From: Chloracidobacterium sp. UBA3360
GTDB taxonomy: Bacteria > Acidobacteriota > Blastocatellia > Pyrinomonadales > Pyrinomonadaceae
Length of the DNA: 31,961 nt
Direction: 5' to 3'
Assembly: GCA_002360555.1 (NCBI GenBank)
Contig: DEQS01000011.1
Span: 1-31,961, forward strand
Shown here: positions 16,268 to 26,743 of the stretch, one piece after another
Position numbering within the stretch: the stretch's first letter is position 1
Layout: the number at the start of each line of letters is the position of its first letter
The notes under the pieces: generated by a model
Seen by the model: only the letters and a program-made list of their open reading frames with translations
Databases searched by the model: none
What the model was told of the DNA's origin: nothing
Made by a program: the position numbers and the translations under genes

Positions 16268-16555
16268 CTAATGCGGCCGGAATTGAAACGCTGATCGGAC
16301 ACGTATATCTTTTGGGCTGAGCAGAGTCTCGCTCTTTGCCCGCTTTACACGTTTTACCACCGGGGCTTTTTCTACCGGCTCGTGCGAATGTCCTACAACA
16401 CCGGGAAGAACACACATCATACCGACGAATACCAAACCAAACGCTACGAATCCAAACGCCGTGAGTGCAAACATCGTCATCGAACCGCCGAGCCAAACTA
16501 CCCCTACCGCTACTGCGAACAATGCCCAAAGGAATGAATAAAATTTCGGTGTCAT
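16268..16555 (-). CDS. Small two-helix membrane protein, unknown function
   Basis: 95 residues. Two hydrophobic segments (about 5-25 and 29-53) are followed by a basic cytoplasmic-looking tail with EKAPVVKRVKRAKSE. I recognise no family. The ATG at 16555 was chosen because the protein there begins directly with the first helix region (MTPKFYSFLWALF); GGAGG lies upstream but at a rather long distance of about 14 bases. It ends at the bidirectional terminator shared with the tRNA gene. The overlapping reading frame on the same strand (16215-16529) is Arg/Cys-rich and lacks protein character. Confidence 0.55.
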   Translation of the reverse strand: MTPKFYSFLWALFAVAVGVVWLGGSMTMFALTAFGFVAFGLVFVGMMCVLPGVVGHSHEPVEKAPVVKRVKRAKSETLLSPKDIRVRSAFQFRPH

Positions 16556-16862
16556 GATCTTATTAAGTACCTCCAATAAAGTTTGGCTCGAACGATATGT
16601 CGGGGCCGCTTTCCTATGTCGCAAGCGGCGTTCCATACGCGAAACTCAATGTTTATCGACATCAAAGCGTTTCGCAACGTGCGTAGAATTCCACGTTCGC
16701 GTGAGGTTTTGCGTGATTTTTCGCACGCAAAAAAGGGCGGGCGGACGACCATCAGCTTGGCGAATGCCGATGTCGCAAGCGGTTCGACATCTAGTGCCGG
16801 ATCGCTTCAACGGGTATAACGATTGCATATAAATATGGTGAAGATACGGAGGTACTCAAGTG
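16556..16862. other. Non-coding stretch with hairpins and a 13-bp direct repeat
   Basis: About 300 bases between divergent genes with no convincing reading frame. ATGTCGCAAGCGG occurs at 16615-16627 and again at 16769-16781. An inverted repeat of nine bases (TTTTGCGTG / CACGCAAAA) lies at 16707-16732; its tails are not those of a standard terminator. GGAGG at 16848-16852 is the uspA ribosome binding site. Confidence 0.6.
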
Positions 16863-17315
16863 ATGAAGATAGTACTTGGAACGGACGGGTCAGATTACAG
16901 CAAAGAGGCGGTCGAGGAATGTTGTCGACTGTTTGCCGGACGCAAAGACCTTGCGGTAAAAATACTGGCCGCATATGAGGATGCTTACGCGATCGCAAGC
17001 GAGCCCTTTGTCATCTCAGAAGAATTTTATCAGGCTGCGACTGACGCGGCGTATGCTCAGGCCGAAAGCTCGGCAAACGAAGCATTAGAGATATTTAAGA
17101 CGCGCTTTCACGATGCATCTTTGGATATCAACACGCAAATAGTTAACGGAGATCCCGGACAGCAGCTCGTAGAGACCGCGAAGGCATGGGATGCGGATCT
17201 CATTGTTGTCGGCTCTCATGGACGCGGATTTTGGGGCCGGCTGCTCGGTTCGGTGTCAGACGGAGTGACGCATCATTCGCCGTGTTCGGTTTTGGTAGTA
17301 AAAAAGACGGTGTAA
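16863..17315 (+). CDS. Universal stress protein UspA family
   Basis: 150 residues with the complete UspA fold pattern: KIVLGTDGS at the start, DLIVVGSHGRG with the ATP-binding G-2x-G-9x-G-S/T signature (VGSHGRGFWGRLLGSVSDGV) and SPCSVLVVK at the end, so an ATP-binding subtype is likely. GGAGG at 16848-16852 suits either the GTG at 16860 or this ATG; the family normally begins M-K-I/K, which favours 16863. It converges with the histidine kinase gene, the two stops being only three bases apart. The exact stress is not indicated by the sequence. Confidence 0.93.
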   Translation: MKIVLGTDGSDYSKEAVEECCRLFAGRKDLAVKILAAYEDAYAIASEPFVISEEFYQAATDAAYAQAESSANEALEIFKTRFHDASLDINTQIVNGDPGQQLVETAKAWDADLIVVGSHGRGFWGRLLGSVSDGVTHHSPCSVLVVKKTV

Positions 17316-17318
17316 GGT

Positions 17319-19224
17319 CTAAGACAAAACTTCGGCAAGCGTCGTCAGTAATTTCTCGGCAGTGAAAGGCTTTGGCAAGAGCTTTTCGACGCCGAGTTTT
17401 TGCAGGTCGACGGTCTGGTTTTCGTGGATCATCCCGCTCATCGCAATGATATTGAGCTTGGGGTCGGTTTTCCGCAACTCGGCGATCATCGCAGCTCCGT
17501 CCATATTTGGCATCGCCATATCGGTCAGCACGGCTGCTATATCATCCTTGTTCGCTTCGTAAACATCCATTGCTTCACGGCCGTCGGCCGCGGTCACTGT
17601 TCGGTAACCGTTTGCAGCAAGGGTGGCGGCGGCGACCTCGCGTATACTTTCTTCGTCATCAACAACAAGTATCATCTCGCCGTTACCGCGCGCGGTCCTG
17701 CTACCATCCGCGGTCGTGGTTCGAGCAGCATGCTCCTCGGCCGATGGCAGATAGATCGAAAATTTTGTACCCTTTGTCGGCTCGCTATAGACGTTGATAA
17801 ATCCGTCATGGCTTTTGACAATGGTCATTGTCGTCGCAAGTCCCAGACCCGTTCCCTTGCCGACATCCTTCGTAGTAAAAAACGGGTCAAAAATGCGGCT
17901 AATGACATCCGTGCTCATCCCCGTCCCGCTGTCGGTGACGGTCAGTAATAGATAGCTGCCGGCGCGCGCGTCGATGTTCATTCGTGCGTAGTTATCATCG
18001 ATCACGACATTTCCAGCCTGGATCGTGAGCGTACCGCCATCGGGCATCGCATCACGTGCGTTCAAACAGACGTTCATCAAAACTTGATGGATCTGGGTCG
18101 GGTCGGCCGAGATCGTCCACAACTCAGGCTCAATCTCGTATTCGAGTTTGATCGAACGCGGCAGGGTTTCCTTGAGCACGGAGACGATCTCTTTGATCAA
18201 GTGCTTGAGATTCACTGTAATGCGTTCGCCTGCCATCCCGCGGGCAAACGTCAGTACTTGTTTAATTAAGTCGGCACCGCGTTCGGCATTTTCTTTGATC
18301 ATCCCTACCCAACGCGTCGTTTCCCCATCAGGGTTTGTACGCATCATGTCGGCTGCCATCATTATCGGCGAGAGGATGTTGTTGAGATCGTGGGCGATGC
18401 CGCCCGCCAGCGTACCGATCGATTCCATTCGCTGAGCCCTGAGAAGGTGCTCTTCGGTGCGTTTCTTCTCGGTAATATCTGTATTAATGATCAGATAATA
18501 ATCCGGCTCACCCGCGTCGTTTTTGACCAGCGTCCAACGGCTTTCAACGATTATTCGCTCGCCGCTGCGGGTAGTGTGTCGTGACTCGGCTTTCCATTCA
18601 TCCGCAGCCTCTAACACTTGGTGTACTTTTTCAAGCTCCCGGCGATCGCCGCCGCTAAGTAGGTCAGCTATGTTCCGGCCAAACGCGTCCTCTTCCGACC
18701 AACCATAGACCCGCTCGGCGCCCTGGTTCCAATACAGAACCTGATGATTAAGGTCACAGACAATGATCGCGTCCTGAGCTTTGTCGAGTAGCGATGCCTG
18801 TTGCCGAATGCGGTCCTCGGCAAGCTTTCGCTCGGTGATCTCGTAGCGGATCGCCACATATTGAAAGGGCTTTTTTTGCTCGTCGATCAACGGCACGATC
18901 GTCGTATCGACCCAATAGATCGAACCGTCCTTTGCCCGGTTGCGCAATTCGCCTCGCCAGATCTCGCCCTTGGCGATGGTCGTCCAAATACAACGGATAA
19001 ACTCTTTTGGATGATAGCCGGAATTGATGATACGGTGGTCTTCACCGATCAACTCCTCGCGGCTATAGCCAGAAATATCACAAAATTTATCGTTAGCGTA
19101 GTTTATCCGTCCGGTCTGATCGGTCATTGCAACGATAGCGGATTGGTCGATGGCATATTTGAGATCGGACAGTTCCTTAATAAGGTCCTGTCCGCCAACC
19201 GTCCGTCTATCTGATAGATCTTGT

Positions 19225-19232
<8 letters not shown>
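17319..19232 (-). CDS. Hybrid sensor histidine kinase (PAS-PAS-HisKA-HATPase-REC)
   Basis: 637 residues, no membrane segments, so a cytoplasmic sensor. PAS domains cover about 25-145 and 150-265, each ending in the ITERK/ITEKKR junction. The phosphoacceptor His281 lies in LAGGIAHDLNNILSPI. The ATPase has NVCLNARDAM, DSGTGM and GKGTGLGLAT. A C-terminal receiver domain (519-637) has Asp571 in VLTDMAMPNMDG and the Lys621 of LLPKPF. The ATG at 19232 overlaps the stop of the NtrC-type gene by 8 bases, so translation is likely coupled; an in-frame start at 19262 lies inside that gene. It is the last gene of the resB operon. PAS ligands (haem, flavin, redox) cannot be told from sequence, but the neighbourhood suggests redox or respiratory status. 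Confidence 0.95.
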
Positions 19233-20634
<1,402 letters not shown>

Positions 20635-20639
20635 TTACG

Positions 20640-21365
20640 TCATTTTGTCACGGGTGAATCTATTTCGCTGCGAAGCTGCTTTATAGCCGAATTGCCGGGA
20701 TCGACACTCTCTAATCGAGCAAGTGTCGCTCTAGCTTTTGCCGTGTCACCCTTTTTATTATACGCCACTGTTAGATTTTGCAGGGTCTGTATATGGTTCG
20801 GATCTTTTTCGAGCGAGCGGTTAAATTCCTGGATCGCACGGTCGTAGTTTGGCGGACTGCGAAAAACAAACGTCAGCCCGAGGTCGGTGCGGACGTTTAC
20901 GTCATCAGGTTTTTTGGCGAGAGCTGCCGCGTACCATTTCTCTGCCTCTTCGTAATGCTCGCCGTCGAAATTCGCATTGCCAAGGTGGACGAGCACTTCG
21001 ACGTCGTCCGGCTTTAGCTCGTTTGCTTTTTTGAGATAGGTGATCGCATCGTCAAAACGATTGATCTGATAGTACAACTCCGCGGCTTTTAACTGCGCGT
21101 CTGCATCATTTGGCGCCTGCTTGGCCTTATCGACGGCTGCGAGCACCTCGGCTTGCGGAGCCCCCTGTCCGGTCATATCACCGCCCGTTCCGCTGATATC
21201 CGGATGACCGGGGGGAATGTTCGAATTTGCCGACGCTAATTGAGCGGATGGCATTTGAGCAGCCGTGGTTACTGTCTGTTGGTTGATCGAGTTTGCAAAA
21301 TAAAACCCGACGACCAACCCCGCGATCAGACCTGCGACACCAAAGAGAATTTTGTCCTTATTCAT
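20640..21365 (-). CDS. Membrane-anchored TPR protein (CcmH/NrfG-like)
   Basis: 241 residues. One N-terminal helix (about 7-25) anchors the protein, followed by a low-complexity linker to residue 75 and four or more TPR repeats (AQLKAAELYYQINRFDDAITYLKKA, then VLVHLGNANFDGEHYEEAEKWYAAAL). TPR proteins of this form in cytochrome c maturation loci, such as NrfG or the CcmH/CcmI TPR part, hold the apocytochrome for haem attachment. That role is inferred from its position: it starts 3 bases after ccsA and ends 5 bases before the NtrC-type gene. A general scaffold role remains possible. Confidence 0.75.
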   Translation of the reverse strand: MNKDKILFGVAGLIAGLVVGFYFANSINQQTVTTAAQMPSAQLASANSNIPPGHPDISGTGGDMTGQGAPQAEVLAAVDKAKQAPNDADAQLKAAELYYQINRFDDAITYLKKANELKPDDVEVLVHLGNANFDGEHYEEAEKWYAAALAKKPDDVNVRTDLGLTFVFRSPPNYDRAIQEFNRSLEKDPNHIQTLQNLTVAYNKKGDTAKARATLARLESVDPGNSAIKQLRSEIDSPVTK

Positions 21366-21368
21366 TGT

Positions 21369-22991
21369 CTATGCGTAAGAATGTAGTCCCGGCAGCAGAT
21401 AGCTCACCCCGAGATATGTAAAAATAATAAACAGGAACGCAACGACCGCAAAGTACGCCGACCGGCGTCCACGCCAGCCGTAGGCGATCCGCGAATGTAA
21501 AAAACCGGCATAGGTCAGCCATGCGACAAGGGCTCCGACTTCCTTAGCGTCCCATCCCCAATAACGTCCCCAAGACTCGTTCGCCCAGACGGCACCGGTG
21601 ATCAGCAATAATGCGAGCCCGGCAAACGTAACGCCCGCGAGCTTATACATCAAACCGTCGAGCCTCTCCGCGGATGGTAGCAGCGAACGGATACGCTCGG
21701 TATTGATGCCAAAAAGAACGACAAAGAAAGTGCCCGCAAATGCCGTGATCAGAGCAGCAAGCTCGACCGGATTTGCGTTTAGATTTAGGTGCAGCTGCGA
21801 GCCGTTCTCGAGAACCCATTTATTTGCGATCTCATAAAGCTGCTGCTGGCCGAGCGACGCGATCTGCGTCTGAGGCATATCTTGCTGCTGCAGCATCCAG
21901 ACGGCAAACTTTTGATATTGCGCGGTGCTAATGAGCGAGACGACATTTTGTAGAGTTTTGAGTTGATAGACAAGCATCGCAATGCCGCCGGCTTGCACCG
22001 CCAAAGCTCCGTAGAGCAGACGGTTGCCCCATTTGCGAGCGGTGTCGTTCTCTTTAGAAAACGAAACGATAAACGACGCTGTCGCACCGATCAGCATGAT
22101 CGCGGCGATCACAATGAACCATCCAACATATGGTATATCAGCCCGCAATCCCAACGATTGACGCGACGTGCCGACAAACGTCGATGCCGTATATGTCGCG
22201 AACGAAGCCGGCGAAAATACGCTAAATTTACTGATCGTAGCGAACACCGCGAGTGCAAAAAAGCTCGTCCAGACCGCCATCTTTTCGACCTTTAACCCGT
22301 CCTTTAACAGGTAAAGTACTGCGACCGCAAAACACACGAGGGCGATACCGTAACTCAGGCTGGCGATCCCGACGTGTATCGGACGCCAATACGAATCGAG
22401 CACCGGCGGCAGATCGATGATCTCGCTGCCGATAAATCTCGCAAGCACCAAAATGATCGCCGCCAGCGGCAGGGATAACGCGGCAACCACTCGAAAATTG
22501 CGGTTCTTCATCACGAGCAGCGTCGTGATACCGGCCCCGAACGCAAATGCCAAGCTTAGATCGTAAAGATTAGCGAACGGCACATAGCGAAACACCCAGG
22601 GCATATCGGCAATGTTCGACCCCTGCGAATTAAAGATCGCAAGCTCGCGGTCGTAGGCCGTTACCCAACGAACCAGCCAACTCGACAGGTTGAAAAAAAC
22701 ACCGAGCGTCGCGGCCCACATACCGAGCTTTTCGGCTAAACGAAACGGAGCATATAGATTTGTCAGATGAAAAACCGCCGCAATCAGATACGACGCGAGC
22801 GCGAGCATCATCAATGCCCCGTCAGAAATAAATCGCTCTCCGCCAACGTTGATCCTCAGCATCAGCATCGCAAACGAACCCACGATAGCCAGCGCTGCCG
22901 GCACGTACAATGATGCCCGCTCTGCCAGATTTCCGGCCTGTGGTTGAAGTCCCGAGCCGATCATCGGCCCATCGAGTATTTCCTGATTCAT
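21369..22991 (-). CDS. ccsA: Cytochrome c maturation protein CcsA/ResC (System II)
   Basis: 540 residues with about a dozen membrane helices, longer than typical CcsA proteins (300-400 residues) because of an extra N-terminal membrane block and a roughly 70-residue loop (about 345-415) rich in Gln. The haem-handling WWD-type motif is in the last third: ANESWGRYWGWDAKEVGALVAWLTYAGFLHSR. Together with ResB it carries haem across the inner membrane and attaches it to CXXCH motifs in the periplasm. Its ATG overlaps the resB stop codon (ATGA), a sign of coupled translation. Given more than thirty haem motifs encoded nearby, it is the likely maturase for those cytochromes. Confidence 0.94.
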   Translation of the reverse strand: MNQEILDGPMIGSGLQPQAGNLAERASLYVPAALAIVGSFAMLMLRINVGGERFISDGALMMLALASYLIAAVFHLTNLYAPFRLAEKLGMWAATLGVFFNLSSWLVRWVTAYDRELAIFNSQGSNIADMPWVFRYVPFANLYDLSLAFAFGAGITTLLVMKNRNFRVVAALSLPLAAIILVLARFIGSEIIDLPPVLDSYWRPIHVGIASLSYGIALVCFAVAVLYLLKDGLKVEKMAVWTSFFALAVFATISKFSVFSPASFATYTASTFVGTSRQSLGLRADIPYVGWFIVIAAIMLIGATASFIVSFSKENDTARKWGNRLLYGALAVQAGGIAMLVYQLKTLQNVVSLISTAQYQKFAVWMLQQQDMPQTQIASLGQQQLYEIANKWVLENGSQLHLNLNANPVELAALITAFAGTFFVVLFGINTERIRSLLPSAERLDGLMYKLAGVTFAGLALLLITGAVWANESWGRYWGWDAKEVGALVAWLTYAGFLHSRIAYGWRGRRSAYFAVVAFLFIIFTYLGVSYLLPGLHSYA

Positions 22992-24484
22992 GATGTTTTT
23001 GTCTCCAAAGCGTTAATAAATCGCTTGAATTTTTCGTCAAAAGCGTTCGAATTGCGGTTTGTGTCGCCGCCAAAAGTGACCTTTGCGTTTCCATCGCCCG
23101 ACGGCTCGATCGCCGCCCACACCCGTTGATGTGAAAAGAAGAAAACCGCGACGAGCGTGAGCACGAGTAGCACAAAGCCGACATAAACGACCGTCGCACC
23201 CGGGTCGCGTTGGATCGAAAGGACGTGTTGGTCCGACACTTTTTCAAAATCGGCAAGTTGAAATGTGTACCCGGCAACGGGTTTGCTCGCGACCGGCATA
23301 TTCGCCATCTGTGGCCCAAATGCATAAGCTGTCTGAGCCGTACCGTCGCCGCCCGTCACCTGCAAGACCGCCGCAGGATTTATGTAATCTGATGTATCCT
23401 CGTTAGGATCCTCAGGGCCGATGCTGAAATTGCCGCGAAACTCGCTGAAATTGACTCTCGTCCCGTCGGCAAGCGTTGCCGTACCGTCACGCGGGATCGT
23501 CACCGTCTGCACACCGCCGTCTGCCGCTTTTGCGTTGACGGTTATATTTCGCGCCCGACCGACCGGGATAAAGCTCGCCTGAAAAAATCGATAGCCGCGA
23601 TAGTCGAGTGGACGGTTCATCTGAACCATCGCCTCGTACGTTCCTGTTTCGTCCGTGATGTTAAATCGCGTGATCCAGTCAATGGTATTCATCGCCGAGA
23701 TCGAACCTTCTTTTTTGATCAGCTTTTGCTGGATGTCGGTGGCGGTGACCTTGAACGGTAGCCGTTGCGTGATCTCATTTGTTTTGTCGAGTTCGACGAC
23801 CGTGTCCGACATCAGATCCTTAGACTCACCCGGTGCCAATGGCATCTGTCCGGTCGAACCAAGCTGAGCCGTTAGGAATCCGCCAATAAAAATTGTTAGC
23901 AAACCGACGTGAACCGGATAGGCGCCAAAGCGATTCCACCGGCCGGACTCTCCAAATATGTATCGTATGCCGTTCTTTTCGGCAGTTTGTACTTTTCGCC
24001 AACGGCTTGCTTTCATTTCTGTAGCGACTTTTTCAGATACGGTTTCGCCTGTACCTTCGATCTCGATCGCTGCGGTCTGCTTTTGTTCGCGAAGCCAGCG
24101 GAGCGGAACGGTAATACTTGGCTTGGAAAACCTGGCCCACGTTTTTGGAAAACGATCGATCGACGCCAAGATGATGTTCATCGATAACACGGCAAGCAGG
24201 GCGTTGAAATACCAGACGTGATAAATGTTAAAAAGCCCCAGCTTGCCATATACAAGCCGCTGCGAAGGCGTCAGCTCAGCAAAATATCGCTCAAACCCGG
24301 CGACGTTTTGTTGCATCACGAGCATTCCTATCAGACAAGCTAGCCCAAGTAGGACGAGCAGAGTCACGCCCAGACGCACCGAGCAAAGCAGCTTTATCAG
24401 CTTAGTTAGAAGCGATTCGCCCACGCGTTCTTTTGTTTTTACAGCGATGTTACTGTTTTGAACCGTATGATCTAATGGCAGCAT
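22988..24484 (-). CDS. resB: Cytochrome c maturation protein ResB (Ccs1, System II)
   Basis: 498 residues. Three membrane helices near the N-terminus (about 36-55, 90-110, 190-210) and one near the C-terminus (about 440-460) surround a large periplasmic domain, the usual ResB plan. Hallmarks are LCSVRLGVTLLVLLGLACLIG, then NIYHVWYFNALLAVLSMNIILASIDR, GAYPVHVGLLTIFIGG and PLDYRGYRFFQASF. The longer frame would begin at a TTG (24517); I prefer the ATG at 24484, which has CGGAG upstream. ResB pairs with CcsA, whose start overlaps this stop. First gene of a five-gene operon. A sigma-54-like sequence lies at 24513-24528, just upstream. Confidence 0.93.
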   Translation of the reverse strand: MLPLDHTVQNSNIAVKTKERVGESLLTKLIKLLCSVRLGVTLLVLLGLACLIGMLVMQQNVAGFERYFAELTPSQRLVYGKLGLFNIYHVWYFNALLAVLSMNIILASIDRFPKTWARFSKPSITVPLRWLREQKQTAAIEIEGTGETVSEKVATEMKASRWRKVQTAEKNGIRYIFGESGRWNRFGAYPVHVGLLTIFIGGFLTAQLGSTGQMPLAPGESKDLMSDTVVELDKTNEITQRLPFKVTATDIQQKLIKKEGSISAMNTIDWITRFNITDETGTYEAMVQMNRPLDYRGYRFFQASFIPVGRARNITVNAKAADGGVQTVTIPRDGTATLADGTRVNFSEFRGNFSIGPEDPNEDTSDYINPAAVLQVTGGDGTAQTAYAFGPQMANMPVASKPVAGYTFQLADFEKVSDQHVLSIQRDPGATVVYVGFVLLVLTLVAVFFFSHQRVWAAIEPSGDGNAKVTFGGDTNRNSNAFDEKFKRFINALETKTS

Positions 24485-24512
24485 AGTTTTGTTGGAACTC
24501 CGGTAACAATAT

Positions 24513-24528
24513 GGCAACCCGCGTGCCG
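24513..24528 (-). promoter_or_regulatory. Candidate sigma-54 (-24/-12) promoter for the resB operon
   Basis: On the minus strand CGGCACGCGGGTTGCC matches TGGCACG-N4-TTGCW: GG and GC are exactly ten bases apart, GGCACG and TTGC are intact, and only the two outermost bases differ. Transcription would start near 24502, some 18 bases before the resB ATG, with the CGGAG ribosome site at the very 5' end. It would place the NtrC-type activator under its own class of promoter. Confidence 0.5.
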
Positions 24529-24653
24529 TCGATCCCCACTGTTTGACAAACAGCTAAACTATTGTGTTTGAATGATTTCACCTGCAGCTGATACAGTGTT
24601 CCCCGCTCTCGATCGATTACTTAACCAAAATTAGTGCGAATTTTCTCGCGCTT

Positions 24654-24682
24654 TTGACACGCGATATTTTTGCTTGTGATAA
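24654..24682 (+). promoter_or_regulatory. Alternative sigma-70-type promoter overlapping the CRP/FNR-type dyad
   Basis: TTGACA (24654-24659) and TGATAA (24677-24682) are separated by 17 bases and point toward the nonahaem cytochrome operon. The -10 overlaps the dyad at 24675-24690, so a regulator bound there would block it while activating the downstream -10. Confidence 0.35.
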
Positions 24683-24718
24683 AGGTCACATTGAATTGGC
24701 AAAGTAATAGACTAAAAT
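24675..24718 (+). promoter_or_regulatory. CRP/FNR-family binding site plus -10 in class II arrangement
   Basis: TGTGA-TAAAGG-TCACA (24675-24690) is a perfect match to the core CRP half-sites with a 6-base spacer. TAAAAT follows at 24713-24718, which puts the dyad centre about 42 bases before the expected start near 24725, the class II activator position. The leader to the ATG at 24738 would be about 13 bases, without a clear ribosome binding site. Confidence 0.6.
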
Positions 24719-24737
24719 AGCTCGTCAGCATTCTGTA

Positions 24738-25889
24738 ATGTTATTTCCGCGTTCAAAAGCGATATTGGTCTTGGTCTTTGTGAGTGCCGCAGTTGCGGTA
24801 GCGATCGGAGGGCCGTACATAGGCGCCTCGACTGAGTCGATTGCGGAGGCGGCAAAGCCTAATTACAAAGAGTTTCCACACAGTGCAAAGGCGCATCAGA
24901 TCGAATGTTCATCGTGCCATAAGTTCCCATCCGATAACTGGAACAAGGTTCGCACCGGCACCGATGCTTTTCCCGATGCGACCGAATACCCGCGTCACGA
25001 GTCGTGCCTCAAGTGCCACATGCAGCAGTTTTTTAAGGGTGCAAAACCTAATATCTGCTCGATCTGTCACACAAATCCGAGCCCCCGCGACGCGACACGT
25101 CACCCATTTCCAAATCCACGAGAGATCTTTGACGCCTCGCCCAAGGGCAAAACCGCAACGTCTGATTTTGTCGTAGGCTTTCCGCACGACAAACACATCG
25201 ACATCGTCGCGGGACACACTAGCAAAAGTAGAGTTTTCGTTAATGCCGCATTCACAAGCGTTCGCAAACCGTTTGCTGAGGAAAGCTGTTCAGTTTGTCA
25301 TAAGACGGTGCTGCCGCAGGACAAATCGGATGATGAATACATCACAAAACCACCCGCGACGATCGGTGACGGCTTTTGGTTAAAAAAAGGGACATTTAAG
25401 TCCGCCCCTACCGGCCACACGACCTGTTTTACATGCCATTCGGCTGACACGGGGATATTGCCGGCACCACAGACTTGTGCGGCTTGTCACCAATTAAAAC
25501 CGCCGCAACCAGCGGGCGATTTCGATGCCAAATTTGCCGCCACGCTCGGCGTCGAGAACAAGATGATGTTTGATAGTTGGCGTCGACGCTCGTCCGCAGG
25601 GACGTTTCGGCATGAATGGTTTAGTCACGCCGAGCTGAGCTGTGCGACCTGTCACAACGTTCTGAAGATGGACACTGCAAAGCCGGAGACCACCAAGGTA
25701 GGCATCGCATCGTGTGCTACATGTCATGCGACGCCGACGTCTGACGACGGCGGTGCATTAAATTACGAGATAGACTCACGCACAAAGACCCCGACATTTC
25801 AGTGTGTAAAGTGTCATATTACTTTCGGGAAAATGGCGATCCCGACTTCGCACACTGATGCGATCAAAGCAGCGGCAACCGTAAAATGA
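24738..25889 (+). CDS. Nonahaem c-type cytochrome, periplasmic
   Basis: 383 residues with a signal peptide or N-terminal anchor (SKAILVLVFVSAAVAVAIGG). Nine CXXCH haem motifs are visible: CSSCH (from Cys57), CLKCH, CSICH, CSVCH, CFTCH, CAACH, CATCH, CATCH and CVKCH. Extra histidines such as FPHDKH and FRHEWFSH are likely distal ligands, as in cytochrome c3-type proteins. No enzymatic motif of a known multihaem reductase (for example an active-site CXXCK) was seen, so an electron-carrier role is preferred. It is the first gene downstream of a CRP/FNR-type site, and its stop overlaps the next cytochrome's ATG (ATGA). The two resemble each other in general layout. Partner and terminal acceptor are unknown. 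Confidence 0.92.
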   Translation: MLFPRSKAILVLVFVSAAVAVAIGGPYIGASTESIAEAAKPNYKEFPHSAKAHQIECSSCHKFPSDNWNKVRTGTDAFPDATEYPRHESCLKCHMQQFFKGAKPNICSICHTNPSPRDATRHPFPNPREIFDASPKGKTATSDFVVGFPHDKHIDIVAGHTSKSRVFVNAAFTSVRKPFAEESCSVCHKTVLPQDKSDDEYITKPPATIGDGFWLKKGTFKSAPTGHTTCFTCHSADTGILPAPQTCAACHQLKPPQPAGDFDAKFAATLGVENKMMFDSWRRRSSAGTFRHEWFSHAELSCATCHNVLKMDTAKPETTKVGIASCATCHATPTSDDGGALNYEIDSRTKTPTFQCVKCHITFGKMAIPTSHTDAIKAAATVK

Positions 25890-26743
25890 AACTTAGATCC
25901 GCCAAAACCTTGCTCGCCGTCACCGGACGAAAACGCCGGGCAGAGGCCGCCGTCCTGCTCGCTGTATGCCTGGTGTTTGGATATATGTTCTACGTATTTC
26001 AGGGTTCTGCCGCGGCTAATGAACTAACGCCGGAACTCGTTCCGGAATCGCAGCCGAATTACTCAAAATTCAATCATAACGAACCCCAACACACGCGGCT
26101 CCCATGCTTGCTTTGCCATCAACGGAACGATAATTCTCCGACTCCGAAACGCTCGGGGCATATGCCATGCGCAGGCTGCCATGTACAGCAATTTGCCGAC
26201 AATACAAGCCCGCTGTGTACGATCTGTCACACGGCGACTGGCGTAAAACCTTTTCCGCCGCTACGAAGTTTCAACGCAATGTTCAACCATGGCCGGCACC
26301 TGCGGCAGACGGGTTGCGCGACCTGTCACAAACCGACACGTCGCGGCGTCGCACTCAGCATTCCGTCAGGGGCGTCAGCACATAGATCATGTTTTCAATG
26401 TCATGGGCCGCAAACCGAGACCGGCGGACGAAATATCGGTTCATGCAGTACTTGTCATCAACCGGGCCGTCTGGTCCGCACGTCGGAAAATGCTAAAGCC
26501 TACGGCGTTAATTTCAGCCATCAGGAACACCTTCGCCGAGGCGGTATCAATTGTGCTAGCTGTCATACGGTGCTTGCCGGAGGAGTACGCGGGCGACAGG
26601 TGACATCGCCGGCCGCGTCGATGCACTTTGCACCAGCCGGAAAGGCTAGCTGCGCTGCGTGTCATAACAGCAAACGGGCGTTCGGAATAAGCGACTTTGC
26701 GAACTGCCGCAGGTGTCACGAGGGAAAGACTTTTAAGTTCTAG
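25886..26743 (+). CDS. Nonahaem c-type cytochrome, membrane-anchored or periplasmic
   Basis: 285 residues. A hydrophobic segment (about 20-39) preceded by GRKRR suggests an uncleaved anchor or signal peptide. Nine CXXCH motifs follow: CLLCH, CAGCH, CTICH, CATCH, CFQCH, CSTCH, CASCH, CAACH and CRRCH, roughly one per 27 residues, an unusually dense packing. NYSKFNHNEPQHTRLPCLLCH and VNFSHQEHLRRGGINCASCH show His ligands before motifs, as in c3/c7-type proteins. It is translationally coupled to the preceding nonahaem protein (ATGA overlap), so the two probably work in one chain. No catalytic signature is visible. A run of nine G lies just after the stop. Confidence 0.92.
   Translation: MKLRSAKTLLAVTGRKRRAEAAVLLAVCLVFGYMFYVFQGSAAANELTPELVPESQPNYSKFNHNEPQHTRLPCLLCHQRNDNSPTPKRSGHMPCAGCHVQQFADNTSPLCTICHTATGVKPFPPLRSFNAMFNHGRHLRQTGCATCHKPTRRGVALSIPSGASAHRSCFQCHGPQTETGGRNIGSCSTCHQPGRLVRTSENAKAYGVNFSHQEHLRRGGINCASCHTVLAGGVRGRQVTSPAASMHFAPAGKASCAACHNSKRAFGISDFANCRRCHEGKTFKF

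Noticed and set aside
16707..16732. Inverted repeat as a transcription terminator
   Set aside because: T-runs are on the 5' side of the stem on both strands, so neither strand has the T-tail needed after the hairpin.
16554..16832. Two overlapping plus-strand frames upstream of uspA
   Set aside because: No ribosome binding site, no domain or membrane pattern, and residue composition (Arg/Ser-rich) typical of non-coding frames.
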